DNA from: Trichocoleus desertorum ATA4-8-CV12
GTDB taxonomy: Bacteria; Cyanobacteriota; Cyanobacteriia; FACHB-46
Reading direction: 5' to 3'
Assembly (NCBI GenBank): GCA_019358975.1
Contig: JAHHIL010000007.1
Coordinates: 91,477 to 155,476 of the forward strand
Length of the DNA: 64,000 bases
Each line of letters opens with the position of its first letter. Position 1 is the stretch's first letter. The translations under genes and the position numbers were made by a program. The notes beneath the pieces are model-generated. The model worked only from the letters and a program-made list of their open reading frames with translations, ran no database searches and had not been told where the DNA came from. Of this stretch, positions 25,636-34,224 are shown in pieces.

Positions 25636-25708
25636 TGGAGAATAGGGGAGTCGAACCCCTGACCTCTGCGGTGCGATCGCAGCACTCTACCAACTGAGCT
25701 AATTCCCC
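25636..25708 (-). tRNA. tRNA-Ala (anticodon CGC)
   Basis: 73-nt cloverleaf: acceptor GGGGAAT/ATTCTCC, D-arm GCTCAGTTGGTAGAGT, anticodon stem CTGCG/CGCAG with loop ATCGCAC, so anticodon CGC for codon GCG, and T-arm AGGGGTTCGACTCCCCT. CCA is not encoded. The anticodon arm contains a full HIP1 octamer GCGATCGC. It is the target of the nearby homing spacer. The element end starts 2 bp after the discriminator base, so the mature tRNA is left intact. Confidence 0.95.
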
Positions 25709-25721
25709 AGATAACCCCGCT

Positions 25722-25727
25722 ATTATA
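25722..25727 (-). promoter_or_regulatory. -10 box for tRNA-Ala
   Basis: TATAAT on the minus strand, 13 bases before the tRNA 5' end. A loose -35 (TTAGAG) lies about 18 bases further upstream. Confidence 0.5.
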
Positions 25728-25801
25728 GCAAGAAACCAAACCAGGCTCTAAGGGCTGTTTTAGCCAGCCCTCAACGCTTTAAACCATCATTCTCAGCAGA
25801 G

Positions 25802-26494
25802 TTAGTTCGCCTCTACCCTCATCAAAGTCACTTTTGCCTTCGCAGATGTCGTATTGTCGCCCCAGAAAATCAGATTGGGGGTCTTGTAAGGGTTGGGATA
25901 CCCTGCTGGTGGCGTATAGCCTGTGTATTGGCGCATTGGCCCTTGCAAAATAGGGGTCGTCGCATTGTCTACAAACAGTTTGTATTGATTGCCACTGACT
26001 TTGAGATGGTAAGTATGAGCTAGCGATTGCGTGTTATAGGTAGCGGTTTCAGCTTTTGTAAAAGTGGAACTCTGCGCCCAAATGTTATTAAGCCAAAATC
26101 CAAGTTCAACACCATAAGGTTGAGCCTCACCTGCTCCTTGTTTACTAATCACAATCACGCTAAAGCCCGCTCGATTGTTGTTTGTCCCGTGAGACTCAGA
26201 ATTAACCCTTAATTTGAAGCTGACTGTGTAGCCGTTAGAGCGATCGAGAATGACTGGAGTTCCGTTGAAATAACCTGCATAGTTAGAGCTATTACCTGTA
26301 TCTAAGACTGTACCGCTGCTTGTTGCAGTTGCGATCGGAGCAGTCGCGATCGCGGTGGCTTGATATAACCAATTTTGTTGAGCAGGCGTTTGAGAAGGAC
26401 TAGATAAACCATCGTACAAAACCACAGCCCTAGCTGCTGTTGCACTCAGCGCCAAAACTAAGCTAGCTGTCACCGTTGGCAAAAAAACTTTCAT
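25802..26494 (-). CDS. Secreted protein, jelly-roll/LamG-like, unknown function
   Basis: 230 residues with a clean signal peptide (MKVFLPTVTASLVLALSATA, cleavage near ARA). The mature part is rich in beta-strand patterns such as GYTVSFKLRVNSESHG, AGFSVIVISK and SLAHTYHLKVSGNQYKLFVD, like concanavalin-type carbohydrate-binding folds. No catalytic motif and no C-terminal PEP-CTERM anchor. It is a single gene, oriented away from the tRNA. Family not identified with confidence. Confidence 0.6.
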   Translation of the reverse strand: MKVFLPTVTASLVLALSATAARAVVLYDGLSSPSQTPAQQNWLYQATAIATAPIATATSSGTVLDTGNSSNYAGYFNGTPVILDRSNGYTVSFKLRVNSESHGTNNNRAGFSVIVISKQGAGEAQPYGVELGFWLNNIWAQSSTFTKAETATYNTQSLAHTYHLKVSGNQYKLFVDNATTPILQGPMRQYTGYTPPAGYPNPYKTPNLIFWGDNTTSAKAKVTLMRVEAN

Positions 26495-26616
26495 GGCAGT
26501 TCCAATTACAACTCCCCAATGTTATGCCCAGAAAAATTCTTAGCTGATGAAATCACGGTCAAACAGAATCAAGACTGTGTAAATCTTGGCTCCGTAGATC
26601 GCAGCACTGAGGAGTA

Positions 26617-27336
26617 TTACGATGCTTGAGGTACGGGGGATTTAGCATAGACGGCTTGAACGCGATCGAGTTCTAAATCAGAGAGATAATCAACCGCCCA
26701 ATTCGCTTGCCGCTGCATCATGTGAAACGGATAAGTATTGGCCACCCCAACCACCGGAATTCCGGCCCGCTTTGCTGCTTGAATTCCTGCGGGAGTATCC
26801 TCGATCGCGAGGCACTCTGAAGGTTGGAGATTCAGATCTAGAAATTGTTGATTCAGACGCTCAACCACTAGCAAATAACCGTCTGGTTCTGGTTTGCTCG
26901 TAACAATATCATCGCCCGCCACAATCACCTGAAAATAAGCAGCCAATTGCGCTTTTTCTAACACCAGTTCAATTCCGCTTCGTAAGGCTCCACTCACCAC
27001 AGCCAGCTTTAATTGAGCAGCCCGCAGATTAAACATTAAATCAGTTAAGCCAGGATAAATAGGCAGCTTTTCTATCGTGTCTAGCTCACGTTGATAAGTA
27101 CGGGCTTTGCGCTGCATCAAGTCCATCAGGTAGTCTTCTGTGGCAACTCGCCCCCGACTCGCTAGCAGTTCGGTTAAACAAGCGCGATCGCTACGCCCTA
27201 GGCAAACGCGAGCAAACTCTCCAGAGTTCAGCCGCAGATTTTCTTCAATCAGAAGCCGCTCAATCAGTCGCTCATGAATCGCTTCATCATTGATAATGAC
27301 GCCATTAAAATCAAATAGAACTGCCTTCAAAACCAT
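26617..27336 (-). CDS. HAD-superfamily phosphatase, beta-phosphoglucomutase-like
   Basis: 239 residues. HAD motif I AVLFDFNGVIINDEA (DxN in place of DxD, with the cap-I domain following), motif II VVSGAL with Ser, Lys in TSKPEPDGY and motif IV ECLAIEDTPAGIQAAKRAGI. The DFNG variant is common in cyanobacterial members; an Asn at the second position can reduce phosphatase activity, so the chemistry is uncertain. It starts 6 bp after the methyltransferase stop on the same strand, so the two are probably one transcript. Confidence 0.8.
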   Translation of the reverse strand: MVLKAVLFDFNGVIINDEAIHERLIERLLIEENLRLNSGEFARVCLGRSDRACLTELLASRGRVATEDYLMDLMQRKARTYQRELDTIEKLPIYPGLTDLMFNLRAAQLKLAVVSGALRSGIELVLEKAQLAAYFQVIVAGDDIVTSKPEPDGYLLVVERLNQQFLDLNLQPSECLAIEDTPAGIQAAKRAGIPVVGVANTYPFHMMQRQANWAVDYLSDLELDRVQAVYAKSPVPQAS

Positions 27337-27342
27337 ACTTGC

Positions 27343-28239
27343 TTACTCAAACGCGGGAGCGGGGAACCCTGCATCAGGGACAACAGAGTCATCGATCCTA
27401 ACAGAGTTAGGATGGGCTCTGACAGAGTCAGGGTCTTGTCCAGAAAGTGGCTTGACTCCCTTAGTAATTTGGTGAATCCACCAGAGTTCTTGTGTGTTTA
27501 CAGCTCCAAACCCAGCGGCCCCCATCCAAGCATCTACATTTCCGGTTGCATAAGCTTGAATGTAAGGTTCTTCAAAGATTTGGGTCAACCATTCGGTTTG
27601 CCGTAAGGTTTTTTGGTTGCCATCTAAGATCAACACTTCTCCGCCAGGTTTGAGCAATCGTGCGGCTTCCTGCAAAATGGCTCGTGAGACAGCGGGAGGA
27701 GTTTCATGAAAGAGCAAAGAAGCGGTGACTAAATCAAAAGCAGCGTCAGGAAAGCCTGTCTGCTCAGCATTGGCGTGAACGAACTGAATGTCTAGTCCCG
27801 CTTGTTGAGCCTTGTAATCTGCCATTACTAACATGTAAGGCGAGAAATCTAAACCAACAACTTCAGCAGTCGGAAACGCTTGCTTGAGCAATAAAGTGGT
27901 TGACCCAGTCCCGCAGCCTAAGTCTAAAATTCGCCTCGGTTTGCCCCGCACAGCCTCAATCGCAGCTTGCCGAATTAAGACTTCGTTAGGTAGCAAGACA
28001 TATTGAGTGATGGGATCATAGGATACAGCCGCTCGTGGATTCAGGTAACCTTTTTCAATCCCATGAAAATTCTGAGTGCTGTAGTAGGCGGGATATACCA
28101 AGCTAGGGTTACAGAAGCGATCGCCTTCTATCTCCCAATCAATACTGCGATAAAACTGTTCTAAACCCTCGCGATCAATAAACAACTGTAGGATAGGGGA
28201 CAAAAATCGCTCAAAGATTGTGTCTTTCCGAACTGCCAT
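27343..28239 (-). CDS. Class I SAM-dependent methyltransferase
   Basis: 298 residues. SAM motif I RRILDLGCGTGSTTLLLKQA (about 124-143), motif II AEVVGLDFSPYMLVMA, then FDLVTASLLFHETPP and LKPGGEVLILDG. The N-terminal ~100 residues (FIDREGLEQFYRSIDWEIEG) are a helical cap; the substrate is unknown. The C-terminal tail (PDSVRAHPNSVRIDDSVVP) is encoded by a tandem ACAGAGT repeat and is not part of the fold. Good start: ATG 28239 with GGAGG just upstream. Confidence 0.82.
   Translation of the reverse strand: MAVRKDTIFERFLSPILQLFIDREGLEQFYRSIDWEIEGDRFCNPSLVYPAYYSTQNFHGIEKGYLNPRAAVSYDPITQYVLLPNEVLIRQAAIEAVRGKPRRILDLGCGTGSTTLLLKQAFPTAEVVGLDFSPYMLVMADYKAQQAGLDIQFVHANAEQTGFPDAAFDLVTASLLFHETPPAVSRAILQEAARLLKPGGEVLILDGNQKTLRQTEWLTQIFEEPYIQAYATGNVDAWMGAAGFGAVNTQELWWIHQITKGVKPLSGQDPDSVRAHPNSVRIDDSVVPDAGFPAPAFE
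27382..27431. repeat. ACAGAGT repeat in the methyltransferase 3' end
   Basis: ACAGAGT(C/T) at 27383, 27401 and 27422, with GGATCCT/AGGAT-like words between. In the minus-strand protein each copy reads as (D/N)SV, giving PDSV, PNSV and DDSV in the tail. Confidence 0.55.
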
Positions 28240-28539
28240 AGGAGGTTACCTAAAATTAGCTTTTTTTGCAGCTCTCAGCAAAAGCGTAGAACTGCCCTAT
28301 TAATATTCTACTTTTATGAAGTTTAATAAATAAATTTAGCCCATGCCACGATCGCATTCCAGCCTCTTGTCTTAACGTGAGCCTCAGAACTGACAAAGAT
28401 GCCTCTAGCGATCGATCCTGAAAACCCGAATTTTTATTAAATTCTTGACAGTGCGGTGAACTAGAGTACGCTTGCTAAACCGCAAATGGTTACTCTGTGA
28501 AAAATACGCAAGCTACTAGAACTTCGCAAAAAATAGCCC
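28240..28539. other. Intergenic region between divergent genes
   Basis: 300 bp upstream of both the methyltransferase (minus) and the sensor kinase (plus). It must hold both promoters, but no box is convincing. No repeat or RNA gene recognised. Confidence 0.4.
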
Positions 28540-30177
28540 ATGTCCGCCCCCTTACCTGCCAACGAAGCAGAAAGGCTTGAAAGCCTCCTCCAATATGCCA
28601 TTCTTGATACTGAAGCTGAAGAATCCTTTGATGAGCTTTGCCGCTTAGCCGCCTACATTTGTCAAACTCCGATTGCCTTAATTAGCCTGGTGGACAATCA
28701 CCGCCAATGGTTCAAAGCAAAAGTCGGCATAGAAGTTACGGAAATGCCACGAGACATTGCCTTTTGTAGCCATGCAATTTTGCAGCGTGATCTGTTTGTG
28801 GTGCCTGATACCCTAGCTGACGAACGCTTTGCCACCAATCCTCTGGTAGTCTCTGATCCCCATGTCCGATTTTATGCTGGCTCTCCTTTGTTAACCTCCA
28901 AGGGACATGCGGTGGGAACGCTTTGTACGATTGACCGCGTCCCACGACAGCTCAACCCAGAACAATTGAAAGCGCTAGAAGACCTAGGCCATCAAGTCAT
29001 GAGGCAACTGGAACTACGACGCAATTTAGGGGCTCTGGCTCAAATTACGCTGAAGCGGCAAGAGGCAGAAGCGGCTCTATGGCAAAGTCGAGAGCAGCTC
29101 CGAAATTTAGTTGAGCAAATCAATGATTGGGTCTGGGAAGCGGATATCAAAGCTGCGTTTACTTACGTTAGCCCCAAGATTAGAGACATCTTGGGTTATG
29201 AACCACATGAGGTGCTCGGCAAGACACTTGACCAGTTTATGCCTGAGGATGAAGCTAAGCGCTACACCACCTTATTGAGTTATTTCACAGCCCAGCAAAC
29301 GGAATTTACTCAGGTAGAAACGGCTCTGCTTCACAAAGACGGTCATCTCATCGTTTGCGAGAGTAGTGCTTCCCCCATCTTGGGTCCACAAAATGAACTC
29401 CAAGGCTTCCGGGGTGTCACCCGCGATATTACCGAGCGAAAGCAAGCAGAACAGCAAATTCGTAAAGCACTCACTAAAGAAAAAGAACTGAGTGAACTCA
29501 AATCCCGTTTTATTAATACAGCCTCTCACGAATTTCGGACACCCCTCACCACAATCTTGGCTTCGGCGGAAGGCCTAGAACACTACAGTCATAAATGGTC
29601 CGACGAGAAAAAGCTGGCCTATCTCCACCGCATTCAAGCCACAGTGCAGCATCTCAATGGATTATTAGATGATGTTTTACTGATTGGCAAATCCAATGCA
29701 GGTAAGCTGGAATCTCGACCAACCCCTCTAAATTTAGAAAAACTCTGCTGCGAATTGGTAGAAGAAGTTCAACTGAGTGCTCCTAGTCACCAAATTGACT
29801 TTGTTAACAACGGATCGAGTCATCCAGCCTGTATGGATGAAAAGTTACTACGACACATCTTGATTAATTTACTCTCAAATGCTGTTAAGTACTCTCCTCA
29901 AGGAGGCCAAGTCAATTTCCATCTTTCTTGCCAAGATGGAATGGCTACGTTTCAAGTTCAGGACTCAGGTGTAGGGATTCCTCCCCAAGATCAAAAACGT
30001 TTGTTTGAATCTTTTCATCGAGCAGCGAATGTCGGTAGTATTCCAGGAACGGGCTTGGGGTTATCCATTGTCAAGCAAGCTGTAGAGGCACACAGAGGTA
30101 CAGTTTCAGTTAACAGTGCTGTTGGAGTAGGCACAACATTTACAGTGATTCTGCCACTTGATAAAGGTAAGAAATAA
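28540..30177 (+). CDS. Soluble hybrid-sensing histidine kinase (GAF-PAS-HisKA-HATPase)
   Basis: 545 residues, no membrane segments. GAF domain (~25-165: FCSHAILQRDLFVVPDTLAD, RFYAGSPLLTSKGHAVGTLC), PAS domain (~190-305: AAFTYVSPKIRDILGYEPHE, FRGVTRDITERKQAEQQI), His ~330 in NTASHEFRTPLTT, N-box INLLSNAVKYSPQG and GTGLGLSIVKQAVEAH. Its stop overlaps the next gene (TAATG at 30175-30179), so kinase and partner are made together. The GAF lacks an obvious bilin-binding Cys-His pair, so light sensing is not supported. Confidence 0.9.
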   Translation: MSAPLPANEAERLESLLQYAILDTEAEESFDELCRLAAYICQTPIALISLVDNHRQWFKAKVGIEVTEMPRDIAFCSHAILQRDLFVVPDTLADERFATNPLVVSDPHVRFYAGSPLLTSKGHAVGTLCTIDRVPRQLNPEQLKALEDLGHQVMRQLELRRNLGALAQITLKRQEAEAALWQSREQLRNLVEQINDWVWEADIKAAFTYVSPKIRDILGYEPHEVLGKTLDQFMPEDEAKRYTTLLSYFTAQQTEFTQVETALLHKDGHLIVCESSASPILGPQNELQGFRGVTRDITERKQAEQQIRKALTKEKELSELKSRFINTASHEFRTPLTTILASAEGLEHYSHKWSDEKKLAYLHRIQATVQHLNGLLDDVLLIGKSNAGKLESRPTPLNLEKLCCELVEEVQLSAPSHQIDFVNNGSSHPACMDEKLLRHILINLLSNAVKYSPQGGQVNFHLSCQDGMATFQVQDSGVGIPPQDQKRLFESFHRAANVGSIPGTGLGLSIVKQAVEAHRGTVSVNSAVGVGTTFTVILPLDKGKK

Positions 30178-31274
30178 TGAAAAAGATTTTAGTGATTGAA
30201 GATGAACGGGATGTGAGAAATGTCATTCTTGACATTTTGGAGGCTGAAGAATTTGATGTTATTGGTGCTGAAAATGGTTTGGTTGGGGTGAAACTGGCGC
30301 AAGAAAAGGCTCCTGATCTGATCATTTGTGATGTGATGATGCCTGAGTTAGATGGTTTGGGTGTTTTGGCGGAGTTGCGGAAACATCCCGGAACAGCAGT
30401 GATCCCATTTGTATTCTTGACTGCTAAAGCAACTAAAGATGATTTTCGCCAAGGTATGGAGCTAGGGGCGGACGATTATCTGAGTAAGCCTTTCACGCGC
30501 TTGGAATTGCTAAAGGCGGTTTCTACTCGCCTAGAAAAGCAAGCAGTGGTGGATGAAAGAGTTCAGCAAAAACTCGATGATTTGCGTAGCACGATTACCC
30601 TCACTCTGCCTCACGAGTTAATCACTCCTTTAAACGCGATCGCCGATTTATCGAGTGTGCTAATGAACGAATGCAGCTTGATGGAGCAGGCTGAAGTTGT
30701 AGAGGTTGCAGAAGACATCCATAACGCCACTCAAACCTTACATAGGTTGGTACAAAACTTTCTTTTGTATGCTCAGTTGGAGCTATTGGTTAAAAGCCCA
30801 GAGCGAGTCAAGTCACTATCTAAAGGCAAGACTCATGTGGTTGGGATGTTAATAAATGATTGGGTGATTCAAAAAGCGCAACGGATGAACCGAGCCACTG
30901 ATTTACAGTTGGATTTTCAGGGTGCAGTGGTTCAAATTTCACAAGCCAAGTTAAAGAAATTAGTAGAAGAACTGGTTGATAATGCCTGCAAGTTCTCCTC
31001 CCCAGGCACTCCTATAAAAGTTTTGAGCAGTCATAGTGAAAGTACGTTTATTCTCTATGTGATTGATCGAGGTCGAGGGATGACCCTAGAACAGATTGAG
31101 AAGGTGGGTGCTTACATGCAATTTGAGCGCAAGCTGTATGAGCAAGAGGGCTCAGGGCTAGGGCTAGCCATTGCTAAACGCTTAGTAGAATTGCATGGTG
31201 GAGAACTGGGGATCGAGAGTATTCCTGGTAAACAGACGACTGTGCGCGTTGTCCTGCCATTGGCTCAAGGCTAG
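30177..31274 (+). CDS. Receiver-kinase hybrid (response regulator with HisKA-like and HATPase domains)
   Basis: 365 residues. An N-terminal receiver (Asp ~52 in IICDVMMPELDG, Lys in DDYLSKPFTR) is followed directly by a dimerisation helix with TLPHELITPLNAI, His ~146 in the kinase H-box position, and an ATPase domain with ELVDNACKFSSPG and GSGLGLAIAKRLVELHGG. There is no DNA-binding domain. The output is therefore another phosphotransfer step, with the upstream kinase as likely donor by translational coupling. Confidence 0.85.
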   Translation: MKKILVIEDERDVRNVILDILEAEEFDVIGAENGLVGVKLAQEKAPDLIICDVMMPELDGLGVLAELRKHPGTAVIPFVFLTAKATKDDFRQGMELGADDYLSKPFTRLELLKAVSTRLEKQAVVDERVQQKLDDLRSTITLTLPHELITPLNAIADLSSVLMNECSLMEQAEVVEVAEDIHNATQTLHRLVQNFLLYAQLELLVKSPERVKSLSKGKTHVVGMLINDWVIQKAQRMNRATDLQLDFQGAVVQISQAKLKKLVEELVDNACKFSSPGTPIKVLSSHSESTFILYVIDRGRGMTLEQIEKVGAYMQFERKLYEQEGSGLGLAIAKRLVELHGGELGIESIPGKQTTVRVVLPLAQG

Positions 31275-31470
31275 CTGCTGAGCAAGCAACAAAGGCCTAT
31301 CCCATTACTTAAAATTTGTGTCATAAAGACTTGCGATCGCCTAACTTATGGACGTCTGAAGCAGCGATCGCTCTAGCTAAAGTAAGCTTTACTGTTCAAG
31401 TAACTTTTTGATAGCCAGAGTACAAAGCTAGGGTCATTCCTTAGCTAGACGATATTTAGTACCATGATTG

Positions 31471-31514
31471 GCTACGGTAAAAGAGATAGAGCTACCAAAC
31501 TCTTTTACCGTAGC
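31471..31514. terminator. Strong 15-bp perfect hairpin before a small gene
   Basis: GCTACGGTAAAAGAG (31471-31485) and CTCTTTTACCGTAGC (31500-31514) pair perfectly around a 14-base loop. No T-run follows, so it may be a leader structure or operator rather than a classical terminator. It ends 12 bases before the likely start of the small Cys-rich protein. Confidence 0.55.
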
Positions 31515-31526
31515 ATTAGCTATTTT

Positions 31527-31715
31527 ATGATCGCCCAAGATATTATTCTGCTATTGCAAACTACAGTCACCCACCGACTTCATCAAAGCTCAGAGATCGG
31601 CAACTTAGATCTTCGTTGTCACTGTGACCATCCAGGTCAAAAACTTCGTTGTGAAGACTGCCCTTACTTAGAAGCTCAACTATCGCGCTCTAGACTCCTT
31701 AGAGGTAAAGATTAG
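31527..31715 (+). CDS. Small cysteine-rich protein, unknown function
   Basis: 62 residues from ATG 31527 (an ATG at 31464 is in frame but would place the perfect hairpin inside the coding region). The second half has LRCHCDHPGQKLRCEDCPYL: two C-x-C/C-x2-C pairs, the look of a small zinc or Fe-S knuckle. No family recognised. It stands alone between the second two-component pair and glgX. Confidence 0.5.
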   Translation: MIAQDIILLLQTTVTHRLHQSSEIGNLDLRCHCDHPGQKLRCEDCPYLEAQLSRSRLLRGKD

Positions 31716-32063
31716 TATATTTGTACTGCAACAACCATGACACCGAAATTGTCCTTGCGGTAGATGCCGTAATCCACTTTGTTCAGCTATTTTCTTCAAG
31801 TAGCTTTAAAAACTGTTGACCTTGTTTTGATTGAAAGGAGGAGCAGAGCAGATGTAGTGCCCTGCGTAGCTAATGAACGGGCAATGAGACTCGCCACTAC
31901 GAAAAGGGTGTGGTTCAACCCATTGAACATTGGTGTAAAGCTGTCAAGATAGGCTTTAGCTCGTTTTAGTAAACACAACAGTCCTCCTGAATTGCATCTA
32001 CCGATTAGGTGCAATTTATTCATTTTTGTTTTCACTGATTTTTACCCCACTAAATCCTCAGTT
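31716..32063. other. Intergenic region upstream of glgX
   Basis: About 350 bp. Possible minus-strand frames here have no family signature. It must contain the glgX promoter; no box is convincing. Just before the start lie AT-rich runs (TTCATTTTTGTTTTCACTGA). Confidence 0.4.
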
Positions 32064-34193
32064 ATGTATCTAGCGCTTTGGCCAGGACAAGTTTACCCTC
32101 TCGGTTCGTATTGGGATGGAAAAGGTACCAACTTTGCCTTGTTCTCAGAAAACGCCACTGGAGTAGAGTTGTGTTTATTCGATCGCGATGATAGAGAAAC
32201 GCGCTTGCACCTGACAGAAGTTAGTAACTTTGTTTGGCACGGGTATATTCCTGGCATTGGTCCTGGACAGCGTTATGGGTTCCGAGTTCACGGCCCCTAC
32301 TCTCCCCACGAAGGGCAGCGCTTCAACCCCAACAAACTGTTGATCGATCCTTATGCAAAGGCGATCGATGGTGACATTGGCAATGGCCCCGAACTGTTTG
32401 GCTACTCTTGGGACTCTCCAGAAGCTGATCTCTCCTTTTCAGAATTAGACAGCGCCAACTTAATCCCCAAATCGGTGGTCGTTGATGAATCTTTTGATTG
32501 GGAAGGAGATCGACTCCTGCGTACCCCCTGGCATGAAACCATTATTTATGAAACTCATGTCAAGGGTTTTACTAAGCTCCATCCAGATATCCCGGAAGAG
32601 TTACGTGGCACCTATGCTGGTATGGCTCATCCTGCCGCGATCGAGCATTTGCAGCGATTGGGAATTAGCGCGGTTGAGTTGATGCCTGTGCATCATTTTC
32701 TTACCTATCCGGGCCACCTGGCAGACAAGGGCTTAAAGAACTACTGGGGCTACGACTCGGTTAACTACTTTGCTCCCCACTCTGGCTACAGCGCTGGTGG
32801 CAGTATGGGGCAGCAAGTGAATGAATTCAAGGAGATGGTGAAAGCACTGCACCGTGCTGGTATTGAGGTGATTTTGGATGTAGTCTACAACCATACCGGA
32901 GAAGGAAATCATCTCGGCCCAACTCTATCTCTACGCGGCATCGACAACAGCATTTATTACCGCCTAGTGGATGATGATAAGCGCTATTACATGGACTTTA
33001 CAGGCTGTGGTAATTCCTTGTATGTGGGCCACCCCCAAGTGCTAAAGCTGATCATGGATAGCTTGCGCTACTGGGTGCTGGAGATGCATGTAGACGGTTT
33101 CCGCTTTGATTTAGCTTCTGCTTTGGCGAGAGAACTGTATGAAGTGAATAGCCTGGCTGCCTTCTTTGATATTATTCACCAAGATCCCGTATTGGCTGAT
33201 GTGAAGCTAATTGCAGAGCCGTGGGATATTGGCGATGGGGGCTACCAGGTGGGTAACTTCCCTGTCCTATGGTCAGAGTGGAACGGAAAATATCGTGATA
33301 CGGTGCGAGATTTCTGGCGCGGGGAAGACAGTATTTTAGGGGAATTCGCCTACCGCTTAACTGGTAGCCCTGATCTCTATTTTCAGTTCAATGGCCGCCG
33401 CCCTAATGCCAGCATCAACTTTATCACCGCTCATGACGGTTTTTCGCTCAACGATTTGGTGAGCTACAACGAAAAGCACAATGAAGCCAACGGCGAGAAC
33501 AGCCAAGATGGGGAGAGCCATAACCGTTCTTGGAACTGTGGCGCGGAGGGAGAAACAGATAATCCTGAAGTGTTGCAGTTACGAGAACAGCAACGGCGAA
33601 ATTTCTTATTGACGCTGATGTTCTCCCAAGGCATCCCGATGATGTTGGCAGGAGATGAGTTAGGCCGAACCCAGCAAGGAAACAACAATGCCTATTGCCA
33701 AGACAGTGAAATTTCTTGGATCAACTGGGACTTGCAAGAAAAGAACGAAAATCTTTTGGACTTTGCTCGCGAGCTAATCTATTTCCGACGACAGCATCCT
33801 GTATTCCGGCGACGCAAGTGGTTCCAAGGACAGGCCATTCACGGAGCTGGGGTGAGTGATATTGTCTGGTTCAATCCTGATGGCACTGAGACGAGCGACG
33901 AGCAGTGGGAGATTGGCTATGCCAAGGCGATCGGAATGTTCTTGGACGGACGGCAGATTCCTAGCCCAGGACCGCAAGGGCAGCGTATTAGTGATGACAG
34001 CTTCATCCTGTTCTTCAACGCTCATTATGAGGTGATCGAGTTTACGCTGCCTGAGGCATTCAGGCAGAAACAATGGGAGTTGCTAGTTGACACTAAAGAA
34101 CCACGCTTCATTCAAGATGAAATTATCTTTAATGGCGAGCAGCAGATCCCTGTCAATGCCCGTTCCAGCGTGGTTCTCCGCCTGTTCGAATAG
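32064..34193 (+). CDS. glgX: Glycogen debranching enzyme (isoamylase-type)
   Basis: 709 residues from ATG 32064 (MYLALWPGQVYPLGSYWDGK), the family start; frames upstream add an implausible leader. N-terminal CBM48 (about 1-110), then the GH13 barrel: VILDVVYNHTGEGNH, nucleophile Asp in HVDGFRFDLASAL, acid/base Glu in LIAEPWDIGDGGY and transition-state Asp in FITAHDGFSLNDLVSYNEKH. It hydrolyses alpha-1,6 branches during glycogen breakdown in the cytosol. A strong terminator follows. Confidence 0.95.
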   Translation: MYLALWPGQVYPLGSYWDGKGTNFALFSENATGVELCLFDRDDRETRLHLTEVSNFVWHGYIPGIGPGQRYGFRVHGPYSPHEGQRFNPNKLLIDPYAKAIDGDIGNGPELFGYSWDSPEADLSFSELDSANLIPKSVVVDESFDWEGDRLLRTPWHETIIYETHVKGFTKLHPDIPEELRGTYAGMAHPAAIEHLQRLGISAVELMPVHHFLTYPGHLADKGLKNYWGYDSVNYFAPHSGYSAGGSMGQQVNEFKEMVKALHRAGIEVILDVVYNHTGEGNHLGPTLSLRGIDNSIYYRLVDDDKRYYMDFTGCGNSLYVGHPQVLKLIMDSLRYWVLEMHVDGFRFDLASALARELYEVNSLAAFFDIIHQDPVLADVKLIAEPWDIGDGGYQVGNFPVLWSEWNGKYRDTVRDFWRGEDSILGEFAYRLTGSPDLYFQFNGRRPNASINFITAHDGFSLNDLVSYNEKHNEANGENSQDGESHNRSWNCGAEGETDNPEVLQLREQQRRNFLLTLMFSQGIPMMLAGDELGRTQQGNNNAYCQDSEISWINWDLQEKNENLLDFARELIYFRRQHPVFRRRKWFQGQAIHGAGVSDIVWFNPDGTETSDEQWEIGYAKAIGMFLDGRQIPSPGPQGQRISDDSFILFFNAHYEVIEFTLPEAFRQKQWELLVDTKEPRFIQDEIIFNGEQQIPVNARSSVVLRLFE

Positions 34194-34224
34194 TTGCGAG
34201 CAGTTGAATTAGAAAGTAGCATCC

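Noticed and set aside
25557..25739. Minus-strand frame over the tRNA
   Set aside because: It is the tRNA gene and its flanks read as protein.
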